From: Purshia tridentata
Lineage: Eukaryota; Streptophyta; Magnoliopsida; Rosales; Rosaceae
Length of the DNA: 46,206 nt
Assembly: GCA_003254885.1 (NCBI GenBank)
Contig: QANT01001782.1
Coordinates: 1 to 46,206, forward strand
Direction of reading: 5' to 3'
Shown: positions 34,448 through 46,206 of the stretch, in pieces
Position numbering within the stretch: position 1 is the first letter of the stretch
Layout: the number at the start of each line of letters is the position of its first letter
The notes under the pieces: model-generated
Told to the model about the DNA's origin: nothing
The model's input: the letters and a program-made list of their open reading frames with translations, nothing else
The model's database searches: none
Translations under genes and position numbers: made by a program

Positions 34448-37400
34448 ATGTCGTCGAGTCCCACCGGCTCCGGAATTTCCTGTCACGCGTCCTCGTCCAG
34501 AACTCTCAGCGAGATTTCCGATACGGACACTGTCAAACTCGGGTTGGATCTTGTTTCGGCCGCCAGGCGAAATATCGGGTTGCTGAGGACTGTGGCCGAG
34601 TCTCACTGGCTTCACCAAACGCCAACGCTCATTGAAGCCATAAGAAGGTCGGTCAATGTGTTCAACTCAACTCTGAGCTGCTTTCACCAAGTAATCTGAT
34701 CGGTCGGTGGATGTTAAAGTAGTCTGCTGGGTTGCTGGTTTTGCAGGTACAATGAGCTCTGGATGCCGTTGATTTCTGATCTGACGGCGGAATCAACGCT
34801 GCCTCCTATGGTCCACCCTCCTATAGACATTGAGTGGGTTTGGTTCTGTCACTCTCTGAATCCGGTAGGCCACGTTGAAGTTGAAACTTTTGTTTGGCTT
34901 CTGGGAAAGTTTCCTTTTAAAAAAAAAAAGTTTTTTCTTTATTTTCCGAGCGATCAAACAGAATCTGAAAACTTGACAGAGGGTGTTTGCAGGTTTCTTA
35001 CAGGCAATACTGTGAGTCGAAGTTCTCAAAACTCATTGGAAAAACAGCCATTTTTGACGAAGAGAACGAAGAGTACGCATTGATGAGGTGCAGAGAAATA
35101 TGGGTCAGAAGGTACCCAGATGAGCCATTTGAGAATGAAGCCGATTCAGATGTGAAGGTGCCATATTTGTCCAATGAAGAGCTTTTGGCGGAAGTGCGAA
35201 AGCATAGATTTTTGTATTCCAAGTTTTCAGAGCCATACAGGTCTGAAATTGTGTATTTGATAGCAGCAAGGCAAAGGTACAAGGGATTTTTGTTTATGGT
35301 GCAGAGGACCATTGATTTGTGCTCTCCTTTGGTGCCTGCCTCTGATATTATGCTAATTTGGCTCACTCATCAGGTGTGTTTCTTCTTTAATCTCGGCCTT
35401 TTGCGTTTACAATCTCTTCGGTTTCAATTTTTTATTTTTATTTTTTTCCTGGTGTGGTGTGTGTGAAACAAGGTAAACGCATTTGACCTTTTTAAAGGTG
35501 GGCTGAGTGTATTTTTGGGGGTTAATTCTAATTTTTAGCAATTTAGTTAGCTGAGAATTATGACCATAATTAAAAAATTGAATTTTTGGCGTTTCGTTTA
35601 ATTAAGTCTTCACATTTTTTCCCCCAGAGTTACCCAACGTTATATGCTGAAGATATGAAAGAGATGGAAGGTGATTTGGGGAAGGTGGTGACCATGTGGG
35701 ACACTGTGAAGGAAAAAGAGGTGGAAGTGACGAAGAAACTTTGGGAGAGGACCTTTGATCAGCCATATGAGAAAGCTGGTGGAGAAATAGCTTTGGAGTT
35801 GGATGGGGGTGTCTCATTCAAGCCGCCAGTTTACTGGGAGGTATCAGACACGGATGTCAACACCAAATACAAGCCCATGCTCCCTAGGTTCTTACTTGAG
35901 GTCAGTTTAGTATTCTTTTATTCTCTAATTTCATCAAAATCTTATATAAATTGAGCTAGCCAAGACTTGTAAGTCAAGCCAGCTATGTTGATCCCAGTTT
36001 TGTTAGTAAGTATTACGCTGATGGCATCTTGATACCTCAATGTAGGTCTGTATGTTTGTCAGGCTTAGGGCTAAAACGAAGGCAATGCAAGAGGATATGA
36101 AACGCGATATCCTTCGTCTTCGAATGGTGAGGTGTCACAGTGAGTTAAAGCTTGAAAAACCAATCTCCAGCTTTTCAAATTCATCATGGCAAAAAGCTTG
36201 GCATCTCTACTGCGAGTTTGGAACCAAAGGGGTCTTATTTGAGCATCGTCGGCGTGGTGGCAGCTGTTTTAAAGGAAGTAGCCTGCAAGACACTGTTACA
36301 TTCAATTGGAATGACTTACTCAGAGCACCCTCTCTGACTTTGGGAAAAGAAGTTCAAGAAGTGGAAATTATTGCCTCAATAACTCCACCAGTTCAAGCAC
36401 CATACCTGTTGAAGTGTGTGCCAGACCGTGTCACAGATAATTCTGGGGCAATGGTATCGGATGTGATTCTGAGAATGAGCCAGTATCGTCCCCAAGAAGG
36501 CCGGTGGTTGTCTCGCACTGTTCTTGATCATGCTGGGAGAGAGTGTTTTGTGATTCGAATAAGGTTAAGTGCTAGCTAACAACTTGTCTTTTTTCTTGGA
36601 CAATTTCAATTCCTCCGAGAGTGAGGCCTTTGAAAGACCATTAATTGTCTATTGCTTAATTAAAAGAAAGTGGATGATTGATTGTAGGGTGGGAGAAGGA
36701 TTTTGGAGAAGAGGAGGCGAAACTCCATCAGCTGTAAAATGGGAGGACAGAATTATAGAGATCCGACAAGGTTCTTGGTCTTATGTTGCTGGTTCCATTG
36801 GTAGATGCCCTGGTATGTTGTATATATTTTTTTGCAGACACTAGTGGGATAAAGGTGCAAAACATCGAAGAAATAGGAATTAAATACTAGAAACCAACCT
36901 GCATTAGAAATAGGAATAAATACATGCAACCAACCTGCATATGAGGTCAACCATATTATGTAGTTTCCAACAAGATCATGCTTGTTCCATTCTGGGCCAA
37001 TATTTGAGTGAGGGATACTTGAAACTGAAAGGACATAAACGAAGAGTCCACAAGTTAGTACTTCAATCTTGCTTTTCCCTCAGCAAACTAGACTAAGTAG
37101 TTAATGGCCTTTCTTCTAGGGAAGCATCCTGATCTGTAACTTTCTTAAATATATAGAAAAATAAGAGGAACAGAGTTTCTGGTGACTTTATTGTATGTTC
37201 ACATAGCATTCTACATGGGCTTCTGAGAGATCACTTTTTGTTAAAGATGGTTCTTCATTGTATTTCTTTGGAATCAAATTGTAAACATCTTGTTGCTGTT
37301 GCCATCTAGTACAGAGAAAGTGGTAGGAACGGCCATACCAAAAGAACCACCAGAACAATGGAATGCTGCATGGTACTTTTCAACAGGAGATGAATTGATG

Positions 37401-38114
37401 TTAAGGTGGGAATTGTCATCATCAATATCAGGTCTGAGTTTCTGTTTAAAAAATCAAGCTGCAGAATCAACGGTAGGATGGTCATTTCTTTTCTCCATAG
37501 CATGTATATATGTATCTGTAATTGTGTATGTAAATTCTCATATTGGTTTTAAAACCAATCAAATATTGCAGGTTAAGCTGTTGAGAGGACGGAAAATGCA
37601 ATATCAAGTAAAGAAAAAAAGTTCAGTGATCAAGGATGAAGAATGTCAAAATGAAGAAGAAGGCAAAGAGGAGGAAGAAGATGATGAAGAAGAGGGATTT
37701 GTAACGCTTGTTCGGTTCACAGAAGATGATCCAATTGGAAAAGCAACGGCACTTTTAAATTGGAAGCTATTGGTAGTAGAGTTGTTGCCCGAAGAAGATG
37801 CAGTATTGATGCTGCTTCTATGCATTGCTATACTAAGAAGCGTATCAGAGATGAAGAAAAGAGATCTTGGATGTTTACTGATTAGAAGAAGACTAAAAGA
37901 ACAAAAACTTGGGACTAAAGATTGGGGTTCTGTGGTACTTCACCCTTCCTCATGTTCTTCATCTATTTCTTCACCTCACCTTCAGCCTTGGTATTGGAAT
38001 GCAAAGGCAATTGTAACATCAGAGGGTGCAGCTCATATGACTAGGCAACCAGGTATTACTCATTCAGCAGAGGAAGGCGGTGATAAGTTGTACAAACGAG
38101 GGATACTTGCATGA
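34448..38114 (+). CDS. DUF1399 / GRDP-like protein (At1g56230 type)
   Basis: Eight exons: 34448-34647, 34747-34864, 34993-35373, 35628-35900, 36046-36563, 36688-36812, 37315-37472, 37572-38114; 2316 nt, 771 residues, all GT-AG with closing phases. Residues about 25-290 carry the DUF1399/GRDP-like domain: LGLDLVSAARRNIGLL, YNELWMPLI, IDIEWVWFCHSLNPVSYRQYC, and the later LIWLTHQSYPTLYAEDM. The middle part (36046-36812) is a C2-like beta-rich region of the family. The C-terminus is a Glu/Asp run (about residues 610-635) and a conserved tail with WGSVVLHP and HLQPWYWNAKAIV. It lacks the glycine-rich tail and RNA-binding repeat of GRDP1/2, whose roles are in stress and auxin responses. The biochemical role is unknown. 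The start chosen (MSSSP) follows the predicted leader; an in-frame AUG at 34199 lies before the likely transcript start. Confidence 0.9.
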
Positions 38115-38309
38115 CACGATGAACCTTTTTTGTATTAAAAAACCTTTGGGATGACAATATACATACACACATTGTTGCATATTATTTTATGAAGCAGGTG
38201 CTCCTTCCATTTGAATCAAAGACTGTACTGGTCCAAAAATTGTTGTTTAAGATTTATTGCTAAAAATGTTGGCTAAATTAAACGGAAAAGATGCTGGTAC
38301 ATTAAGATA

Positions 38310-39114
38310 AGGCCAGGCTATACCGACCACCCATTGATGCTGAGTTGACCACCTTCTCAAATTTTTTCCATTTTTTTCCCTTTTTGCCCTGCAGTAAAAA
38401 AAAAAAATCTCTCTTCCTCCCTCTCTCACCGGACCCCTCACCCCCACCTAGCCGCCGCTCCACCCCACCCCACCCAACCCAGCTCTAGCGCGACCCACCC
38501 CCTCTCTTTCTCTTTTTGCGCGACTCTCTCTCTCTTGAGCNCCTCTCTCTCTCTCTCTCTCTCTTAAGCGACCTCATCTCCATCCAACCCAGCCATCGCG
38601 CGACCCCTCCCCCATCCAATCCAACCACTACGACCCAATTCCCACCCAACCCAGCTACTGCGCGACTTCACCCTAGCCACCAGCTCTCTATAAACTCATT
38701 CGGTAGCATGCTGTTGAAAAATAAAAAAATGTTCGGTAACTTATGACTGAATATAAGTAATGTTCGGTAGAATACCTCCATTCGGTGATTGCTTACCGAA
38801 AATACTGCATAAGTTCGACAACAGAATGTCGAATAATCACCAAAATTTCGACACACCATTGTCGAAAAGTTTCTAAACAGGCAAAGTGTAGTGTGGGTCG
38901 CACCAGTGGCTGGGTTGGGTGGAGTGGGGGGCGCGATGGCTAAGTGAGGTCGCTCTAGCGTCTGGGTGGGGTGGGGTGGGGTGGGTGGTCCGGTGAGGGA
39001 AGGAGGAAGATAGAAATTTTTTTTTTTTTACTGGAGGGGCAAAAAGGGAATAAAAAAGAAAGAAAAAAAGGTGGTCAACTTAGTAATAAAGAGTGGTCGG
39101 TATAACCTGGGCCT
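38310..39114. mobile_element. 0.8-kb GC-rich foldback element with long inverted arms
   Basis: Ends are AGGCC..GGCCT flanked by TA on both sides (38308-38309, 39115-39116). The arms pair for about 190 bp with small differences: taccgaccac, gttgaccacctt, cctttttgccc, an A-run, cttcctcc, caccgga. Weaker pairing of acccaacccagc..gcgac units reaches the centre. The middle (38700-38870) repeats ttcggta and gtcgaa. No transposase was found. The TA duplication would suit a Tc1/mariner-like element, but the long GC-rich arms suit a foldback type; class is not settled. An N lies at 38541. Confidence 0.72.
38542..38562. repeat. (CT)n microsatellite next to an ambiguous base
   Basis: About ten CT units directly after the N at 38541, inside the foldback element's left arm. 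The N probably marks uncertain repeat length. Confidence 0.85.
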
Positions 39115-40116
39115 TATAATTATGTTATGAGGAAACAAACCAGATATACTGTATCAGTACGTACAATCATATAGGGCTCAAAAGCCAAGCAAAACAACAC
39201 AGAGCATGGCCCAACAAAGCACAGCCCATTTGAAATTAAAATGGAAGGCTATGGGTATATCAAGATCTGGTCCTAAAGTCCTCCATCTATGTTTTCCTAA
39301 TGACATAATTTTCTTTGCTTAGGCCATTGTAAAACAAGCCAGAGTCATGAAAGCTTGATTGGATAGATCCTGTATAATGGTACATATAGTGGTTTTCTCT
39401 CTATTTTGACTAAATTGGAGATGAGCCTTTGACTTCAGATTAGGTTGATTAAGAAGCCTAGACCTCCAAAATGTATAACACGTTATGAATTTTCTGCTTC
39501 CTTTCTTTTGACATTGAAATTTTTGAATAAGCAGAGAATAAAACTACTAGAGAAAAATAAGGAACATATAGTCCAGTAACTATTAGCCTACATGGAGTAT
39601 AAATAGGAATCTTTAGTCAAATAGTAACTTAGTCGTACAAGCTCATAACTTCTTATCTAGTAGATTCATGATCCTAATAAACTAACTTCCATTGTTATTC
39701 CGTTTGGATTTTCGTAAAAAATTGTCATGTGCAATGCACATGACCCTTTTTTCAGGGGTAAAATGGTTTTCACACATCCCATAACCATCAAGACCTTACA
39801 AATTCTTAAATTCCAAGTTTATTCTTAAAAAATACTAAAAAGATTAAAAATAAAATAATTTAAAAAAGACAAAAGATTAAAAATTAAAAAAAAAGCATCC
39901 CCAACCCGAAAGGTTTCGTGCTGTGTACATGACCACTTTTTGCAGCAATTCAAATGGAATTGAACAGATGGGCAACATTGACGTGTGGTGGTAAATATAG
40001 AGGACCAAATTAGGTGAAAATACACTTTAAGAACTAAACTGATATTTTGATCAAAGTTGGAGGACTATTTGTGAAAAAAAAAGCCTTTAATTTGTTAGAC
40101 ATAATCTTCCTTTCCC

Positions 40117-40139
40117 CTCTCTCTCTCTCTCTCTCTCTC
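40117..40139. repeat. (CT)n microsatellite
   Basis: Eleven uninterrupted CT units. Confidence 0.95.
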
Positions 40140-43100
40140 ATAAACTATCAATGATACGTATTCTAATACTGGTAAAATTTTGGTATATATGTGTGAACTG
40201 TGAAGGACCTAATTTATATTTTTTTTTTCAGTATAAATGCTATTTTATTGATGTGTGATGTTCCTTTGTAGCAATTGATGCATCTATGGATGCTCTTAAC
40301 TTGAACTTTTCACTAAGTTGAGGCTTCTAATTAGAGTTTACGTAAAGAAATATATATACATGTACTCAATATATAATAAAGAGAACATGCATATATATAA
40401 ATTATTTGTATATATTTGATCACTACTTGCCTAAATTATAGGTTTATGTACATGCTATCAATCTAAATTGGGTTGAACAATCAATTTTATACAACAATCT
40501 AGATAAAACATATATAAAAAATTTTAGTGGCCCAGAAAAAAATTTCACTTTTTAAAAACTTATTAGTGAATGAGACTCAAAAGGATTAAACAACAAAGAG
40601 AATTGAGACATATCAAAAAGATCGAACAAGAAGTTTTAATAATGCTACCTTGACAATCGGATGAGTTTTTTTCAATCAGGCAAAGATAAAGCTTTTTGAT
40701 GAGAAATGGAGATTTGATGAAGCCAAGAATGATGAAGGTTAAACCTCTAGACCAACCTTAATTCTAATATTTAGAAATAACACATTAACAACACAGTAAG
40801 TCAATAACTACCATTTTTTTTTTTTTAATATCCAACTCGCGAGTTCTTTTTGGAGAAAAACTACATAAGGCATCCGCCAATAGATGACAATACCAATTAT
40901 ATGTGCCTTCCAGGCAAGGGAATCAAATAACTCAATAAAAAAAAATTGTAAAATCAAGACACTAATTCACAAAGCTAATCACATTCAGAGCGATAGATGG
41001 TTCATACATATATGTTTGTGGGGGAAACTGGCAAGTTGCTCCACGCCAATGAGAGAATGCCACGTGGATCAATCCAGGTCATGTGGATGAATCTAGTCAT
41101 ACATAACCCTTTGACCATTCCAGTTTAACTATACTTTCCACGTCACCACATATCATACATCATATCGAAACGAAACCCATTTCAAGATTAAGCAAACCCC
41201 CCATCGTAGGTCTGATCCGATCAGAGTCCTTTGATGGAAATCGTCATAACTAAACTAGTGATGATGACGTTATCCAGATCAAATCGGAACGTGGGGGTCT
41301 GATCCGATCCATCAACCTCCCACGCGGGCATGTCAGATAGTTGAGGTCCAAGCTAGTTCAGATCGGGGCTCAATCCCTTGGCAGCATCCCACAAGACCTA
41401 TGCACAAATGCCTAGTTGCACTCAAGTAAAAGCAATCCACACTTCCCCTTTTCTGGCATTGGCAATTTGGATGAGGCCTCACTCCCTATCACCTATACCA
41501 TGCTTTCATTAAATGCAATGTGACTTGGTTGGTAGGTAAGTAAGGCACATAAATAGTAGGTACACATGGCATATCACCAACCCCCCACCGTCATGCAAGT
41601 ATCTCCCTCATGAGACTATAAAGTCACACTTCTGAATACACGAAAGGCTTCACGATCCTTAAAAAAAAAAGACCTAAACACCTATAGTCAAAACCAAGGT
41701 TCTCCACACTAATTCTGATTACCCTTTCTCCATCTCTGCGAGGAAACCACTTGTACTAACCTCCCTTGAGCACTCTCTGACTTTGTCCTGTGAGATTGGT
41801 TGGCTCGTACTACACCAGTGCCATTCTTTTGACCTTCTCATGTGCATGTATGTTATTTACTCTTGGAGATCATTATAAGTATCATCATCATCAAGCGTCC
41901 AAATCATCACCCAGTCGAGGAGAGTCAACATCCACATCATCATATCGTGTAAAGATCTTTAATTTTTCATCAACAATATATCAATCACATTCCAAGCAGC
42001 AATAATTTCACCATAACTTCAAATGAAATAGTAACAGAACAATTACAGGCCCTGCTCAACAAGTTAATCGCCCAGCCTTTCGACAACCATGTTGCACTGC
42101 CCACTGCCCAGGATTCGTAGGCTCATCATATATACCAATGAGCAAGGCTTGATTGGTCTTTTTGCGGAGTATTTGTAAAAAAGAACTAACTTTCTTAAAA
42201 ATAAATAAAAAAACACGAAATCCAAAACTAATATTCTTTCTGCACTGCCATGGTCACCAGACGAACCTACAATGATAAAATTATTAGAAAAATTTTGGGG
42301 CTCAACTTACACAAATTAACTTGCAATGATGAAATCAATAAAAGAATTTTGGGGCTAGCACAACTCATGATGAAATTGGTAAAACCCTTTTCTTATGTGA
42401 TGAACGTGTTTTTTCTTTTCAAGATATATCATTAGCTATAGGTTTCTCTATGGGGATGAAATTGTTTTAAAATCTTATACTTTTGTAATTTATTAATTTT
42501 AATTTTTAAAAATTAAAATAAAAGGTAGACAAATCTTTAAAAAAGAAGTTATGTGGCAAATAATTATGAGTTGTATTTAACAAATTTAAATATTATAATT
42601 GAAATGATAAATTTATGTCATTAAGCATGATTTATTGAGACACCCTAACACTCTCCTAACAAAAAAAAATTCAGTCATAAACCATGCCTTGTAAAGCTGC
42701 TTTTGATTGCATCAAACTTTATATTGTTTGGGTGTGACAAATCTTAAAAGGCCTTGCCTTTTAATGTATCTGGATGATAATTAATGCTGAACCCAACACA
42801 CTCATGATGGAAAACGAACTGTATAACAATTAGTATGCAGATAGCAAATTACGTGCGACGCTTCACTCTTTTTCTACTTGTTTATTACTTGAGTTTAAGT
42901 GAGTGCATGCAATGAAATAAATTATATTGAACCCACAAAGTCATGCACCATAATAACTACTTATAAATAATAAAATAAATATAAAAAGTCAAAAGTCTGC
43001 ACGTACGATATGGTATTGTATACCTCAGCATGCATTATGCCTTATTATGCCTGATCTGTCACTGTTATATATTTTGTCTTGTTAATTAATGCATTAAAGT

Positions 43101-43237
43101 ACTTGAACTCTTCTCTTTCTTTTTGTTATTATTAAGTTTTAAATTGAATATTCCAACTTAATTAATGTAGGTGGGTGGATTATTAACTCAAGTGCTGAGG
43201 GTGGGTAATATATATAATATAGAGATAGGATTAGTTT

Positions 43238-43283
43238 AGATTCAGAATTGGATTTCATCTAGATTCAGAATTGGATTTCATCT
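43238..43283. repeat. perfect 23-bp tandem duplication
   Basis: Bases 43238-43260 and 43261-43283 are identical (agattcagaattgg.. unit). Confidence 0.9.
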
Positions 43284-44688
43284 ACTATAACCTGACAAAA
43301 AATGAATATTCTAACTTAATGTGATTTTAGAATGAACAATCCACTGATCGAAGCCAAATTTTTATTTTGATTCCTATAAACTAATTAATTATTTTGTAAT
43401 GCCACCACACATAAAAAAATTTATTAAGTTTAATAATACTCTTATTAATTAAATTAAGACTCTAAAGCTCTACTTGATCTAATTTTGATTCAAAGGAAAG
43501 AAAGCATGTAGCCAAAATAACTCACTCATAATGCCCTTTAAAGATTACGCGGTACAATTGGATCGAATATAGCCCTTGTGAAATATTCATATGTACACAC
43601 ATCAAATTAGCTGGCCATATATGTTTTTTATCACTCGAAATAATTGATCTATATATATGGCACAATCCATCCATACTTAAAGAAGCGTGTTGAGAATATA
43701 TATTTAGAATCTCACATCTAAAAATTTAACCATTATCAAAATATTAATGTTAGAGGTACCACTCTGTACCCCAACTCGATCAGTAGATCCCAACTGATAC
43801 AGTCATTTATTATGGGCTCACTTTGAATTTCACTTATTTACAAAAAGTAAGAATTGGCATATCATCCCTAATTTCACTTGGTGAAGTGATAAAAAATGGG
43901 GTTAATAGTTGGTGGCCCTAATATTATTAACTTATAAAAATTATAGATTGATGTGATTTAAGATAGATCGGCAACAATTAATGTTAGTTACTGACAAAAT
44001 TAGTATCCAACTCTAGTCAGTTTATAATTTATGAAATCGATCTAATTTATTTCGATAACAATGGTAATAGAGACATCACCCCAAATTTATAAATTTCAAC
44101 AGATGTAAGAGTTTTTTACTTATTCAATTATTGATCCACTCTAGAACTCATTTATTTAGCTCCATCCAACATTTTATAACCAATTTTTATGTATATCACT
44201 AGCTCAAAGGATTTAGATCGAGATCATGCATCTGTCATTCTCACAGCACGCTTGCATATGTTTGGCAGGTATTAATTAATAAATACAATAGAAAATTGGG
44301 GAAATTCCCTTTGACTAGTTTCCGACTCACTTACTTTATATATATATAATTATTTTTTTCTAGTCAGCGTCTTTTGCAATTTAGATTTTGGAAATCTCTT
44401 GTAGGCCCTCAATCCTTTGCCATACGTTTTTTTATTTAATATTTGACTTTCTAATATTGTTGGTAACTGATGTTATTGCTTTCTAAATAGTTGGTGCTTT
44501 TGATGCCTATAATTTATCGTTTGGACTTTTATTTTTTAAAATTTTAAATATGAATATTTCATAAACTTTAAACAACCTAAACTAATAAAATTAGCATTAT
44601 GTAATATACTTCAACGCACCTACAATAAGCAAATATAATGAACCTACATACAATGCTCATCAACAAATAAATAACCTACAACAATAAA

Positions 44689-44818
44689 CTCTTAGGGCCC
44701 GTTTGGTTCGTGGAATTGATTTTTTAGGAAATTAATTTCTATGCCTTTTTTATCTCTTAGGGCCCGTTTGGTTCGTGGAATTGATTTTCTAGGAAATTAA
44801 TTTCTATGCCTTTTTTAG
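44689..44818. repeat. 65-bp tandem duplication of a MITE-type end (gggcccgtttggttcg)
   Basis: Units 44689-44753 and 44754-44818 differ by one base. Each has ctctta followed by gggcccgtttggttcg, a start typical of plant PIF/Harbinger- or hAT-type MITEs. A matching inverted end was not found to the right within the window, so this is probably a fragment. Confidence 0.75.
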
Positions 44819-45699
44819 GGAAAATAGAATGCAAGATTACATTCTTCCGTTTGGTAATGTTGAGAAAGTAAATTACTAATTCTCTTTTTATTTTCATTCC
44901 GTTGTTGTTTGGTTTGTGCAGGAAAAGAAAAGAAAAGAAAAGAAAAGAAAAGAAAATTGGTATAATTTTCTAATTATACCCTTATTTATTAAACAAAAGC
45001 AATATTTATTTTCATTAATTTAATAAAATATCGAGGTTAGTTTAATAGATATAATAAGCAATAAATGTTTAATGAGAAATCTGAAATCAACATTAATTAT
45101 AAAATGGCAAAATTTGTAAATAATAGGAAACTAATGAATTATTGTTATCCTCTGTAGCATAAGATGTTTAACATGGGCATTAGCGATTAGAAAAAAAAGT
45201 AATGGTATTAGACTCTATAGAAAATTAGTTTAACGGGCTAATATCAAAATATCCACAAAGGCTTCATTGATCAAGCAATCTGATCCACAAAAGTGCTAAA
45301 AAGAAAGAGTACCGTGTTGCTATTGGCACCTATTTTCTACTTACTATGCACCCCTCTTATTTATTATTACTACTCTCTTGCCCACAATTGATCTTTTTAA
45401 AAATTTAATTAAAATTTTTAATAATTTATTTGTCTTAAAATAATGATAGTGAGAAAGTGAGTTGTTAAAAATAAGGGTGCAATTTTTTTTTTCAATTCTA
45501 ATTATTCTATTTTACCTTTTGATCTTTTGTTAATAAATAATGTTATCAATATCTATTTTGTAAATAGAAATTTTTTTAAAAATCATAAATTTAACCATTC
45601 TACTCCTTTTTTGATTTTATATATATAGATGTACGATTACAATTTTAGTTCAATATTAAATTACTCTAAAGGATAAATTTTATTTTTATAAAAAAAAAA
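44819..45699. other. AT-rich intergenic sequence
   Basis: Nothing recognised apart from the gaaaa microsatellite listed separately. Confidence 0.4.
44922..44956. repeat. (GAAAA)n microsatellite
   Basis: About seven tandem gaaaa units. Confidence 0.9.
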
Positions 45700-46206
45700 A
45701 TGCAAATTTCAGCTCACCCATGCATCCTAGCCACCCACCCCAGTACCACCGTCCACTGCCCCAACCCTATCGTCCATCGACACCACCCCACTGGGACACT
45801 GCCGACAACCCCCCATGGCCGGCCGGCCCGCCACCTTCTTTTGTTTCTCTCTCCTCTCTCCTTCCTTCTCTCTCTTGATCTCTTTCTTTCCCTATCTTTA
45901 TTTCTGCCTTAGAACACCCTCTCTCTTCATGTTCCCTTCCCTGCCAGACTTAAGAGAGGCGCCACTAGAAATAAAGAGAGAGAAAGAAAGAGAGAGAGAG
46001 AGAGAGGAAAGTGGCGGGTCGGCTAGCCGGAACAATTGCTAGTGGTGGGGCTGGGTGGGTGGCTAGAGAGTGAGTGACAGTGGCCGACGACAATATTGGG
46101 AGAGAGGAGAGATCAGGATAGAGAAAAAGGGAGAAAGGAGAGATATAGAGAGAGGGGGAGAGAGGAGAGATAGAGAGAGAGGGGGGGATAGAGAAGAGAG
46201 AAGGAA
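45700..46206. repeat. GC-rich inverted-repeat segment with CT/GA tracts, cut by the window end
   Basis: The left part (cctagccacccacccc at about 45727, then CT-rich) and the right part (tgggtgggtggctag at about 46050, GA-rich on both sides) are inverted relatives. The composition recalls the 38310-39114 foldback. The right end lies outside the window. The open frames over it are low-complexity. Confidence 0.5.

Larger units (their letters stand above)
39115..44688. other. gene-poor AT-rich region
   Basis: No coding gene or RNA gene is supported in 5.5 kb; open frames are short, without domains and mostly AT-driven. Small features seen: a CT microsatellite (40117-40139), two near-identical tctgatccgatc segments (about 41209 and 41297), two similar segments ending ttttggggct (about 42270-42355), and a perfect 23-bp tandem duplication (43238-43283). 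A GC-richer stretch at 41500-41990 may be an old LTR fragment, but this could not be shown. Confidence 0.4.

Noticed and set aside
41500..41990. Possible solo LTR or gypsy-type LTR remnant
   Set aside because: Composition and wording recall LTR leaders, but no clear TG..CA ends, target duplication or primer site could be shown.
45700..46042. Two plus-strand frames rich in Pro, His, Leu, Ser
   Set aside because: They lie in CT/GA tracts and the GC-rich inverted repeat; low complexity, not protein-like.
1..46206. tRNA genes, rRNA, CRISPR arrays, bacterial-type operons
   Set aside because: None found: no B-box-like GTTCGA in a tRNA fold, no rRNA words, and no regular spacer arrays; the three 230-bp units have no spacers.

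Overview
The window is nuclear DNA of a flowering plant. The genes have many short introns with GT/GC..AG borders, the intergenic DNA is AT-rich, and there is one Ty1/copia element plus several non-autonomous transposon-like repeats. Gene content and order point to a eudicot. A rosid such as Rosaceae is plausible, but the sequence alone does not settle this. No bacterial, viral or organellar genes were seen.

Layout from left to right: (1) 1-1973, the 5' end of a minus-strand copia retrotransposon (gag, protease, start of integrase, primer-binding site, 175-bp LTR) that runs off the left edge; its frame breaks exactly at an ambiguous base. (2) 2185-3768, a 1.6-kb element with 28-bp inverted ends. 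(3) 4528-6092 (-), an EGR-type clade-E PP2C phosphatase with a long leader up to about 7.5 kb. (4) 10647-11886 (-), TEN1 of the CST telomere complex. (5) 14261-17290 (+), the cuticular-lipid exporter ABCG11. (6) 17845-24072 (-), a 20-exon PX/PH phospholipase D zeta with PHR1-type P1BS sites upstream. (7) 25739-28048 (-), a probable plastid TPR protein. (8) 29304-29993, three tandem copies of a 230-bp repeat. (9) 30793-32456 (+), an F-box/PP2-B lectin-like protein. (10) 33008-33092 (-), a candidate box C/D snoRNA with telo-box and Site II motifs upstream. (11) 34448-38114 (+), a DUF1399/GRDP-like protein. (12) 38310-39114, an 0.8-kb GC-rich foldback element. (13) 39115-46206, gene-poor DNA with repeats and microsatellites.

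All seven protein-coding genes were assembled exon by exon. Every intron phase closes and none carries an internal stop, so they look like intact single-copy-type genes. They do not form an operon. Their shared biology is loose: growth and drought signalling (EGR), telomere maintenance (TEN1), cuticle (ABCG11), phosphate-starvation lipid remodelling (PLD zeta 2), protein turnover (F-box).

The most informative signal is gene order. From memory, EGR, PLD zeta 2 and the TPR gene are neighbours on Arabidopsis chromosome 3 (At3g05640, At3g05630, At3g05625). TEN1, PP2-B and DUF1399 are neighbours on chromosome 1 (At1g56260, At1g56240/50, At1g56230). Here the two sets are interleaved in one block, as expected of an unfractionated ancestral segment. 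Other points: three GC-AG introns among about 50; a paired P1BS module upstream of PLD zeta 2; a first-AUG overlapping upstream ORF in that gene; and the candidate snoRNA locus.
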